From positions 32,633 to 96,632 of the forward strand of contig LVLI01000085.1 in the NCBI GenBank assembly GCA_001687465.1: 64,000 nt of DNA. The letters are read 5' to 3'. Source of the stretch: Halocafeteria seosinensis. Taxonomy: Eukaryota; Sar; Bigyra; Bicosoecida. Made by a program: the position numbers and the translations under genes. A model generated the notes under the pieces. The model did no database searches and had not been told where the DNA came from. It saw nothing but the letters and a program-made list of their open reading frames with translations. Below, one piece after another: positions 1 to 8,964 of the stretch; the first letter of the stretch is position 1; the number at the start of each line of letters is the position of its first letter.

Positions 1-588
1 ATGGAATGGGCGTGAAAAATTACGGCATTACATACAAACTACAACAAAAGCGTTATTGACCGCTGAGGAAGAATCTATCGGACTCGGAAGTGCGGCCACA
101 CTGCTTGTTTCATTCAGAGTTCTGAAAAGGATTTAGCGGGGTTACCAGCATGTAGATTGTTGGAGCTATCAATCCCTCATCAAAATTTGTGCATGCAGTG
201 TACAGTATTCGTCTGGCCTGATTTGCCAGTGCCAGTTGGTTTGGTTCGCGGATCAAGAAATCTTCATGTACGCTCGTCCGGATTCACTGCAAAAAAGCCG
301 GCAGCTTACTCCCACAGGGATCCGATACTACCCACTAGCTTATATTAATATGTTGTACAAAATGGTATCCATTAAATTGTAGTTCTCATTCACCTGCAAA
401 GGAACTTCAAACTTTTGAACTTCCGTAAGAAAGGAGGCAATCATTTGTTTCACTCAGAGAACGGAAACCATTGCATGGCCTTGCATATGCATACCGTGAG
501 TTTGATAGGTGTATGTCAGTGTCAGGCTAAGAAATATCTACTCGCTGTGTCTGTCAAGCCTGGTGTTTGGGTTGGAAAAGGTGCCAAA
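1..588. other. Upstream region, no gene seen
   Basis: I see no convincing gene here. The kinesin reading frame stays open upstream of its chosen start, with in-frame ATGs near 475 and 490, but the sequence before 589 does not resemble kinesin. It also contains a possible donor (GTGAGT near 499) and acceptor (TGTCAG near 527), so part of it may be a 5' UTR exon and intron. The 63-codon ORF at 157-348 has no recognisable content. Confidence 0.4.
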
Positions 589-3500
589 ATGAGCGATGAA
601 GAGGACGAGGTGCCATTTGAATACGCTCACCCAGAGCCTATTCACGGCCATACAGCATCGTACAATGACTCTACAGAGGATCTAGAGGACTCAATAGAAG
701 ATAATTATCAAGATGAAGAGTATGGGGTGGAGTATGAGAAGCTGGAATACGCCAAACGACCAATTCAAGTGGTTACAAGAGTTCGGCCCCTCCTGAAACG
801 AGTACGTTTTTGGGCCTTTTATGGCTTGTTTCGTCTCTATTTCATGGCCAGTGCCGTTTTGCAGGATGTGGATGCGGGACATGAGCCTTGTGTGGCTGTT
901 CATGATGATTATCATGTACAAATTGGTGATAAGACTGTGTTGCAGTTTGATCGAGTCTTCGGAGAAGACTCGGAGCAACCCCAAATCTATCAAGTTTGCG
1001 CTAATTCACTCGTTGATGGGCTTTTCGAAGGGTTTAATGGCTCGATACTCGCCTACGGCCAGACAGGATCCGGCAAAACCTACACCATGGGTTCGGACTG
1101 GTTTGATGAAATGAATTTGAGTGATATGGAACAGAGTTTTGAGGGAGAATCGACGATCTTGCAAGATCTCCAAGAAGACCAAGATGTGGAACATATGACC
1201 AAAGAGGAGCAACAAAGTTTATTGCGCAAGATACATGGTATCCAAATGTCCAACTGTGGTGTCCTACCTAGAGCTTTCCTTCAGGTAGCACAGCGAATTG
1301 AAGAATATGTGCAAGGGATCTACCTTGGAGAAGGGACGTATCCGCAGGATGTACTAGATAACATCAAACTCGAAGCCACTTTTTTCGAAATATATCAGGA
1401 AAAAGTTTATGATCTGCTTCATCCCGAGATTCCGACGAAACAAATATCCGTGTTGGATGGACGCCAAGGGGATGTACACGTCCGTGGTACGTCTCCAGAT
1501 GTACTGTTGCACTGGACGCGACCGTCCGATCCAGAGGCTGCTGAGAAACGCACGCCACTCAAGTACACTGTTGCCTACAAGTTACTGAAGTGTCTCTCCA
1601 GAGGGGTCGCGAATCGCACAACTAGCAGCACCAGCATGAACGACACCTCAAGCAGATCGCATGCCATATTCACCCTGTCTCTCTCCGGGATACTCAGAAA
1701 AGTGGACTCGGCTGCCGAGAAAGAAAGTTCATACACGAGAAAGCCGTCTGTCGGTAACAAGTCTCGCAGACTTACAAGCCAGTTGCGTCTCGTCGATCTT
1801 GCAGGCAGTGAGCGAGCAAAGAGAACCCAGGCCACTGGGATGAGATTTGCGGAGAGTGTACAGATAAATCAAGGTCTCCTTGCTCTAGGAAATGTCATTG
1901 CTGCCCTTGCTGAATCTCCAGACAGAAATCCGTTGAGTCCGGATATGCAAAACGGAGAAGATAAAAGCTCCTGCAGCACATCGCAGTCCAAGAAGCGTTC
2001 ATCAGCACCGACTAAGAGAAGGAACAAGAGTGCACCGGCAGGTCAGCGCGAAGACGCTTATTCTTCGGCCCCGGAAGAAGTGGATGAGGAGATGTACCGT
2101 GAATCTGCTCCTCACTCTGGTTCGCGAAAGAGATCACATACCCCGCTTTCTTTAATCAGGAACACCGGCAAAGGTGCCGGAGCACACATACCTTATCGAG
2201 ACTCTAAACTAACGAGGCTCTTGAGAGACTCCTTAGGAGGCAATAGCAGGACGTGCTTCATCGCTTGTATATCTCCTTGTGAAGTGGACTTTCATGAGAG
2301 TAGAAGCACGTTAAGGTACGCGGAGAGAGCTAGGAGTATTAAAAATACGCCTTCAATTGGCATCGAACCAATTAATATGCGTGATCATGCGGACAGAAAG
2401 GTGCGTAAGCTGCAAGAAGGGACGCAGGTGAAGGCAGAACAGCCGGGTGGTCCCGTGTCGGTGGATGTCAATGAATGTAGAGTGGTTGCGCCGGATATTA
2501 ACTTTCTTAGGTATCAGTTGCGCTCGTTACTGTTTTGGATTGTTTGGAAAACCGACCAGATTAGGGACGAACTAGGGGAGCTGCTGTCACAGGAACAGTT
2601 TACCTGTCTAAATTGTTTCTGCAATTTAGTACGAAAATGCTTAGAGCACAGACACTTTTCATCGTCGGACAATGCTAAATACCGCCGACGGCAGAGTTTA
2701 CCGTCAACTATTCGCGAGCTACGCACTTCTCGGGACTATACACCTTATTACTGCGGTATCCAAGAAGACCTACAAAGAGCATCTGCTCCGAGTTTGAGAG
2801 AGTGGCAGAACCAGGAGATAGCGGAAAATGGTACTACCACGTATGAACGGGCAATAATACAGCAACAGAGAGAAGACATTCATACACTAAACAAAAAACT
2901 AGATGACACAAATAAAGAAAATGAGTTGCTTCGGTCTGCACTATCAGCCGCTGAGGGAAGCTATGTCAGAGCGTTGAAAGGGATAGCAGAGGAGGATGAA
3001 CTGAGTAGCTCTAACGTTAGCTCCCAGCCGGCCAATGCCTCTGGGGACGTCTCCGTAATAGATGAGGAGCTACAACGTAGTATTGATGCTGCGTTTGCTG
3101 CCGAGCCGAAGAGTCGCAGCAATCTCTCTGATGAAAGCAACACAGAGGGGAAAAGTCCTAATCGTGAACTCGCCAAGCTCAGAGAAGAAAATGACCGCCT
3201 TCAATCACATATAATGGAACTGGAGAAAACAAAAGAGGACGACGAACGCGAACGCAAAGAACGAGAGGAAATGTTTAATGATGCTATAGCGGAACTAAGA
3301 AACAATGTGCACAAGAAGGATCAACTGATAGAAGAGTTTGAAGAGGAACGCGAAAGCTCTTCGAGATATGTTGCGCAGCTAGAAGAGAAAATTGAAAGAT
3401 TGGAGTCTGAACTGCGCTCTACCCAGGAAAACGAAATAAACGTTGAGAATGACGAAAAGCAGGAGGACGAGCCAGCACAGCACGCGCCTCCTTCGTGTCG

Positions 3501-4545
3501 GCACGGCGTCCAAAGCAGCGATTCAAAAGTCCAAGATTCTCCTCTGGAGAGTAAGTATGAGTTGGATGAGCGCGACAATGACCTGATTGTACTACAAGAA
3601 GAAAACGAGGCACTTCAAAGAGAGCGCGATCTAGCCCTCCAACAGCTCCAGAGTTTGAAAGAGAAATTTGTAAAGCATGGGGACTCATGCATTGGAGATC
3701 CACAGGAGAATAGATTAATACGGGAAGTACCAGAAAGGAACGACCAGTCAATATTGCCGCCTCCAGTTGTGCCGGAAGAGGAAGGAGAGCAAAAGCAATC
3801 TAGTCATTCGCGGAGCCAGCAAGCGAAACGAATATGGTTGCCAATATTCAAACGTATCAAGGAGTACGTCAAACAATGCCATTTCAACCGAGGAGAGGAG
3901 TCCTTAAAGAAGAAACTCCAGTCTGTGCGCGCTCAAATGGAGTCCACACAAAGTGAACTCAAGAAATACAGTAGCAGCCGAAGCAATTACACCGACAACG
4001 GCGAATATTCTACTTCCCCTCGTAATCATGACTTCCTCTTACAGCTTCAAGAAGAGCTAAATGCATTGCAAGAAGCGGAGTCATCATTACAAGATCAACT
4101 CGCACAGTTACCCTCTCCAAAGACAGCGAGGCAGGATCCGGGCGACGATAGAAATTTTATCCAGGAAATATTTGGCATACTCGGGTCGATACCACCACAT
4201 GTTCTACGGCCTATACTCTTCCAAAGCGTTGTTGAAACGGCACGTACACTTGGTCACGCAAAACACTATAGGCACGAAAGCAAAGAGGCGCAGAAGAGAG
4301 TCCAACAATTGTCAGAAGAAATTGAAAACCATCGCCATGCGTATGACCTTCTCCATAAGCAAATGGAGCATCGCGAACACAGGTGGAAAAACAAAGTCAG
4401 CCGTATTCAGGCACAGCTCAACGCGATGGAGACCTCAGATGTTGAAGAGTCTCGAAGCAACATCAGAAGTCCAGCTCGGACTGCCTCGCAATCACAAAAG
4501 GATTCTCTAGTATTGAACGCTTTAGACCTCTCTGAGGAATATTGA
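589..4545 (+). CDS. Kinesin-4-like motor protein with coiled-coil tail
   Basis: Microtubule motor ATPase. I read two exons, 589-801 and 865-4545, giving about 1,297 residues. The 63-nt GTACGT...TTTGCAG segment between them is in frame and stop-free, but interrupts the conserved N-terminal motor strand, so I call it an intron. Motor hallmarks are GQTGSGKT (about 137-144), NDTSSRSH (about 330), DLAGSER (about 382) and YRDSKLTRLL (about 515). The phrase LLALGNVIAAL, followed later by PYRDSKLTRLL and DSLGGNS, resembles the kinesin-4 family (KIF4/KIF21/KIF7/27). A hydrophilic, Ser/Lys-rich insertion of about 85 residues sits between those two motifs. From about residue 770 onward the tail is largely charged heptad-like coiled coil, suggesting dimerisation. 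Kinesin-4 members act on spindle midzone or ciliary microtubules; which applies here is not shown. ATG 589 is chosen because the acidic head leads directly into the motor. Confidence 0.9.
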   Translation: MSDEEDEVPFEYAHPEPIHGHTASYNDSTEDLEDSIEDNYQDEEYGVEYEKLEYAKRPIQVVTRVRPLLKRVRFWAFYGLFRLYFMASAVLQDVDAGHEPCVAVHDDYHVQIGDKTVLQFDRVFGEDSEQPQIYQVCANSLVDGLFEGFNGSILAYGQTGSGKTYTMGSDWFDEMNLSDMEQSFEGESTILQDLQEDQDVEHMTKEEQQSLLRKIHGIQMSNCGVLPRAFLQVAQRIEEYVQGIYLGEGTYPQDVLDNIKLEATFFEIYQEKVYDLLHPEIPTKQISVLDGRQGDVHVRGTSPDVLLHWTRPSDPEAAEKRTPLKYTVAYKLLKCLSRGVANRTTSSTSMNDTSSRSHAIFTLSLSGILRKVDSAAEKESSYTRKPSVGNKSRRLTSQLRLVDLAGSERAKRTQATGMRFAESVQINQGLLALGNVIAALAESPDRNPLSPDMQNGEDKSSCSTSQSKKRSSAPTKRRNKSAPAGQREDAYSSAPEEVDEEMYRESAPHSGSRKRSHTPLSLIRNTGKGAGAHIPYRDSKLTRLLRDSLGGNSRTCFIACISPCEVDFHESRSTLRYAERARSIKNTPSIGIEPINMRDHADRKVRKLQEGTQVKAEQPGGPVSVDVNECRVVAPDINFLRYQLRSLLFWIVWKTDQIRDELGELLSQEQFTCLNCFCNLVRKCLEHRHFSSSDNAKYRRRQSLPSTIRELRTSRDYTPYYCGIQEDLQRASAPSLREWQNQEIAENGTTTYERAIIQQQREDIHTLNKKLDDTNKENELLRSALSAAEGSYVRALKGIAEEDELSSSNVSSQPANASGDVSVIDEELQRSIDAAFAAEPKSRSNLSDESNTEGKSPNRELAKLREENDRLQSHIMELEKTKEDDERERKEREEMFNDAIAELRNNVHKKDQLIEEFEEERESSSRYVAQLEEKIERLESELRSTQENEINVENDEKQEDEPAQHAPPSCRHGVQSSDSKVQDSPLESKYELDERDNDLIVLQEENEALQRERDLALQQLQSLKEKFVKHGDSCIGDPQENRLIREVPERNDQSILPPPVVPEEEGEQKQSSHSRSQQAKRIWLPIFKRIKEYVKQCHFNRGEESLKKKLQSVRAQMESTQSELKKYSSSRSNYTDNGEYSTSPRNHDFLLQLQEELNALQEAESSLQDQLAQLPSPKTARQDPGDDRNFIQEIFGILGSIPPHVLRPILFQSVVETARTLGHAKHYRHESKEAQKRVQQLSEEIENHRHAYDLLHKQMEHREHRWKNKVSRIQAQLNAMETSDVEESRSNIRSPARTASQSQKDSLVLNALDLSEEY

Positions 4546-4682
4546 CGTTCATTCTGAAACTCAGAAGAATCACCAATCGATGAGCCCAAAGAAATGAAGC
4601 TCACGTTGTAGTGCCAGCCTGTCAGGAGATAGCAGGTATGCTCTTCATCGATCGTCTCTTGATTCTGCAGCGGAATCTTCCT

Positions 4683-5548
4683 CTAGCTTAAGTATGACCT
4701 CAAGTAATTGGCAATTCCTTCCGTCGATGCCATTTGCAACGGAGTAATGCCGACCTGGAGGAAAGGAGGCAGTTGAGTCTTCAAAACAATCCCATAATAT
4801 ATACTTCGTGTGCAAACATACCTTGCTCTTAATGTCTACTTTGGCTTTGCAAGAATACACAAGTGTTTGTACAACGTCGGGGAGCCCTCGATGACAGGCA
4901 TAATGAAGAGGTGTGAAGCCCCACTGTTACGGAGAGAACCAAGCAGTAGAAATGTGCGAACATCTTCCAGGTATTGGCAGCCATGATCGGCTAGATTTGT
5001 CGACTTACATCTGTTTGAACGTTCGGTGATGCTTTGTATTTGTTAACTAACATAAAGACCACTTCTGTTCGGCCTCCGAACGCTGCTGAATGGAGACATG
5101 TCCATCCTTCCTGCCGTACCCAGAATAACGGGACTTCAGAGAAGGTATCCAAGTTGAAACTCGTATAAGTGGGACTTACGTCATCAGCCGCGTGCACATC
5201 TGCCTTGTACGTATCAATTAGCAACTGCACAAGTGCTGTGTGGCCATTTGCCGCCGCATGATGCAACGGGGTTTGTCCTCGATGATCAGCAGCTCCCACG
5301 GGTTTGACGCCGTCGGGTCCCTTGACGTTATCAAAATATATCTCGTTCACATTGACGCCTCGCGTCTTATATTTATCAAGTATTTCTGACACTTTGCGGG
5401 AGTCTCCACTGAAAACGCAGGCATCGTATAGGTCATATTCATCCCGTGTCGATAATCCGGTTCCCACGATCGAGTTCATCCGGTGTTTTCTCGCTCGAAT
5501 TCGCTCCTTCGTCCACACCGACGGGGGTTTTGACCCTTTCTGACCCAT
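4683..5548 (-). CDS. Small ankyrin-repeat protein
   Basis: Four exons on the minus strand: 5548-5180, 5110-5009, 4923-4822 and 4754-4683, all joined in phase 0, giving about 214 residues. Introns are 69, 85 and 67 nt. Ankyrin cores can be read across the junctions: GQTPLHHAAANGH, GWTCLHSAAFGGR, GFTPLHYACHRG and GITPLQMASTEG, so each later exon carries about one repeat. The start MGQKGSKPP has a glycine at position 2 and a serine at 6, a possible N-myristoylation signal (inference). Ankyrin repeats bind proteins; no enzymatic domain is present. The 69-nt first intron is stop-free and in frame, so a simple ORF reads through it. The gene is convergent with the kinesin gene, 137 bp away. Partner and pathway are unknown. 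Confidence 0.8.
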
Positions 5549-5955
5549 ACCTCGCTGTCAATACTCTGATATAAGGCTATTATAGCTAATATATCGTACT
5601 TTAATCAGGGCTGTCGCCCCTGTACAAGCCCAATATCTACTCACACGACACTTTACACACCCCTCCAACTTGCGGAAATCTATCAACTACACATGGCAAC
5701 AACTGCTCCACATCGAACAAGCATGTTTGTCTCATCGTAATATAGTGTTATACCTAGGACACATGATGAAGGTGGTCCCCCCAAGTTGAAGTTGAAGTTG
5801 CCACGAGTGGACCCTGAAATGCTAGGATAGCCCCATTGTTTGGAGGGTTTGGTGGTATTCAATGCTCGAATAGTTCGTATGAGAGGGTAGTATTAGTCGT
5901 TGTTGTGTTTGCTGTTCGTTGTCTGGTGGGCGTGGGGGCTCCTGTACAGAGAAAA
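5549..5955. other. Intergenic region between divergent genes
   Basis: This 407-bp stretch separates the start of the minus-strand ankyrin gene from the start of L2HGDH, so it presumably carries both promoters. I see no coding signal. An open frame runs into L2HGDH from 5836 but begins with TTG and shows no family similarity. Confidence 0.4.
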
Positions 5956-7547
5956 ATGACCCGATACGGGAGATTGTGTCATGGAATTCATTCATTTACA
6001 AGGCTTAGAGTGCCTTTGCATCGATATAATGGGGCCTTCACGACTGCTACTTCTACTTCAAGACCGCGCACTCGTGTCCAAGACTTCGTCGTTCTGGGAG
6101 GTGGAATCATTGGAATCAACATTGCATCACAACTGAGGCAACGCTTCCCCGGTGCATCGGTCACTTTGCTCGAGAAGGAGCATACTGTCGGACAACATGC
6201 AAGTGGTCGTAATTCTGGTGTTCTCCATGCCGGATTTTACTACAGCAGCGATTCCCTGAAAGCCAAGTTGACCCGGCGTGGGAATGTCTTCTTGCACGAG
6301 TACTGTCAGGAGAAGCAGTTGCCTATCAATACTTGCGGTAAACTCGTGGTGGCAAAGAATGACAAGGAACTCGAAGGTTTAGAAACGTTATATCAAAGAG
6401 GAATCACCAACGGTGTGCCCTTGGAGAAGATCTCGGAAAAGGAAGCGCAAGAATTGGAACCCATGGTTAGAACACACCAGCAAGCCATATGGTCACCGAC
6501 GACGGCTTCAGCTGATCCAGCACAAGTGACGACGAGCATGGCACAAGATGCTGAAACAGCTGGGGTGGACATTCTAACAGGCAAACAGTACTTACAAAGT
6601 CGAGGATTTCAACAGAGCTCATCGTCAACAGTAGCACTGGATGTCCTGGATAATACAACAAAAGAACTAGAGACATTAGAAACGAAACATTTAGTAAATT
6701 GTGCAGGGCTATACGCCGATAAAATTGCTCATCCCTTTGGTTTCGGCTTGGATTATCAGATAGTACCTTTCAAGGGGCTATACTTGTATTGCAAAGATGT
6801 AAATCTCCAGCGCCTCGTCTATCCGGTACCACAAATCTCTCAACCATTCCTGGGAGTGCATTTCACAGTAACTGTCGATGGCAAAGTCAAGATTGGGCCA
6901 ACAGCCATCCCCGCATTTTGGAGAGAACAATATGGGCCGGGTACAGATGTTCCCTTGCTAGACCGCTTTTCTTGGTCCGAAATAACAGAAATTCTTGTAA
7001 CGTGAGTAGTCTTAAATTAAGAGGTCGGTGGTACCTGGATTTTATGACTTGTTTCTGTGCCCTATCCAGAGAAGCATCCTTGTTCTACGAGTCGAATTTT
7101 AACTTTAGATCCTTAGCGTTAGAAGAGATGAAGAAATATAGCAAGCGGTTTATGGCGCAGGGTGCGTCGGAACTTGTTCGAGGAATAACGCTTAATAACT
7201 TTACTGACTACGGAAAGGTAGGCTCTTTTCCAGGCGTATACATGTATGCTCCGTCTCTACACTTTGCTGACCAACGCACTCTCGCAGGCTGGCATCCGAG
7301 CTCAGTTAGTAAACATGAAACAGCGTAAACTGGAAATGGACTTTGTCATCGAGGTAAGACAAACTTTCTTCTGCAAGACAACAATTCTCTGTTTTCGCTG
7401 TTTTTCATTGAGAAAATAACGTTTATGCAGGGCGATTCCAAGAGTACTCACGTACTGAACGCCGTCAGTCCCGCTTGGACTTGTGCTCGCCCCTTTGCTG
7501 AAATAGTGGCGGATCAGATCCAGTCCCGTTTGTCCCGTTCATCTTGA
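5956..7547 (+). CDS. L2HGDH: L-2-hydroxyglutarate dehydrogenase, mitochondrial
   Basis: FAD-dependent enzyme that oxidises L-2-hydroxyglutarate to 2-oxoglutarate, a metabolite-repair reaction in mitochondria. Exons are 5956-7001, 7070-7217, 7288-7353 and 7431-7547, giving 458 residues, close to the usual length of about 460. The FAD-binding GGGIIG motif lies at about 48-53. It is followed by family motifs ASGRNSGVLHAGFYY, NCAGLYAD, PFKGLYLY and, across the splice joints, FTDYGK / AGIRAQLVN / MDFVIE / GDSKSTHVLNAVSPAWT. The first 40 or so residues are rich in Arg, Ser and Thr with no acidic residue, as expected of a mitochondrial presequence, which supports the ATG at 5956. Intron sizes are 68, 70 and 77 nt. 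Identification is firm from the conserved C-terminal exons. Confidence 0.95.
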
Positions 7548-7869
7548 GTTCCTTTCAGCTATGGGGCATTTTGTAGGATTTCTTGCCTTGCGACCTGTTT
7601 CTTAGGGTACTCTCGTGACTTCCATGTCGTTCTTGTATTGTATCCTCTCTGTCCCGAATTATTAAGGTTACTTCTGCACCTGGTTGGGGAGGGCAATTCT
7701 TACAGGTTCTTACGCCAGCGTGCGCGCGCAATAGACACAACGAAGCTTGCGCACGCACCAGAAACCAATTCTCACAGAACGCTCGTCTATACACAGAAAC
7801 CTGGAGCTAAAATGGGAAAGAGAACCTACTAGCTGACTATGTACATTAGACCCGGACCTAGTTCACGAG
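7548..7869. other. Intergenic, no gene seen
   Basis: Between the 3' end of L2HGDH and the U-box remnant. It holds an alternating purine-pyrimidine GCGTGCGCGCGC stretch near 7720 but no reading frame I can support. Confidence 0.3.
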
Positions 7870-8300
7870 CTAAGAAGAGTCTGCAACATATAATTCTCGT
7901 CGTCTTTTATCTATCCAATGGCAAATATCCGCTTTCAAAGTCTTGTTTCGAATTAGCAGAGCTCTGGCGAGAGGCTGTAACGTTTGGGGGAGCAGACACG
8001 ATGAGCGAACCACTGCTTAATTGCAGAGCGTTCATACGTGCATCCATCCAAAGCAACGACTGGATCTTCCATAATACTCCAAGTAATAGGGAAGTAATAT
8101 GAGCGCGGAAAGCCGTCATCAATTGGGCAGTTTCTATTTCTTGCATCTCTTGTATCTGGAACGCCAGTAAACCCTCCGCCCAAGGTCCTCCAGGGTCTTC
8201 CTGCAGGACTGTTGGGCGTATTAGGTGAATAAGCGGCAAATGGGGACGATGCATACAAGTGTGCATAGTATCGCCGCGTCTCACAATTCAACGTGAGCAA
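7870..8300 (-). pseudogene. U-box E3 ligase domain, frameshifted
   Basis: The minus strand encodes a recognisable U-box: FPITWSIMEDPVV, DGCTYERSAIKQWF, then SPK. After the codons TCC CCC AAA (near 8000) the conserved continuation, LARALLIRNKTLKADICHWIDK, is found in the -1 frame and ends with a stop at 7870-7872. One missing base explains this, giving a truncated product that ends in an unrelated ...YSLSPELC. U-box domains recruit ubiquitin-charged E2 enzymes; the second half carries the packing residues, so the zero-frame product should not fold normally. The N-terminal part from 8300 is Pro/Ser-rich and of uncertain extent. The alternative is a sequencing error in the C5A3 run. No slippery heptamer of the X XXY YYZ kind is in the correct phase for programmed shifting. 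Confidence 0.65.
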
Positions 8301-8650
8301 GCCTCAATATCACTTATCATGTTTCGTTTCGCCAACTTGCCAAGCCTAACGGCGAGGAATTATTTTGAATTGGGTTACCCTCTACCACGAGCCATTGCAA
8401 TGTACTGTTCGCGCGCGCTGCATCAGCCAAACGTTGATTGCTACCTTCAACAATAGTTTGGACTCTTGCAAGTTGCAGTCTTCGCTAGCTCACCTCCAGT
8501 TCGTTCCAGACGGGAAGTTCCAGTTACTATAGCTTGGGCAGATGTGAAGGCGTTAATTGACCCCAACGGGCCACTGACCAACAATGAAGTCCAGTTGGAC
8601 AAATGTCGGAGTGCGGGCGTAAATTTTTGCAAAGAATCCTTTCTGGAGAC
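8301..8650. other. Intergenic with ambiguous open frames
   Basis: Both strands stay open between about 8460 and 8710 (82 codons plus, 75 codons minus). Neither translation resembles a family I know, and the two overlap. I make no gene call. Confidence 0.25.
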
Positions 8651-8770
8651 GATAGACACACAGACACATACCATAGGTAGTCCACCGGCCGGGGAATTGA
8701 CCGCATCCTCTTAACGAGAAGCGGTATGCCCGCGTGTTAAGCAGCGACGGGCCCGCAGTTCCTGCAGCGG
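8651..8770 (+). repeat. Dispersed repeat, left copy flanking the LRR gene
   Basis: It starts with a CA-rich tract, then a core containing CCACCGGCCGG and CATCCTCTTAACGAG, then GTTAAGCAGCGACGGGCCCGC and CCTGCAG. The core recurs inverted at 10931-11020 and in the same orientation at 63851-63968. The part after the core can fold as a hairpin: GCCCG(C)GT... pairs with ...CGGGC around a GTTAAGCAGC loop. This copy is the most divergent of the three. The repeat has no coding potential. Confidence 0.8.
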
Positions 8771-8964
8771 GACCGCAACATTGGCAACACTGGTTTTGCT
8801 CAAGAGGCATCGGGGGTGGCGCTGTGTTTGCGACAACGATGTCAGGATTCCGCTGACAGATGTTGAAGGCAGAACGCTTTATAGCGTATCATGATGTTTA
8901 GGAGGAGATTAGTTATCAGCAATGATCTAGCATGTCACGTTGCGCTCTTTATTCAACCCACTGC

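Noticed and set aside
5836-5955. 40-residue N-terminal extension of L2HGDH
   Set aside because: It begins with TTG, has no ATG, and the sequence after the first ATG at 5956 already forms a good mitochondrial presequence.
7990-8005. Programmed -1 frameshift in the U-box gene
   Set aside because: The C5A3 run is not in the phase of a slippery heptamer and the zero-frame product is an incomplete domain; a lost base is simpler.
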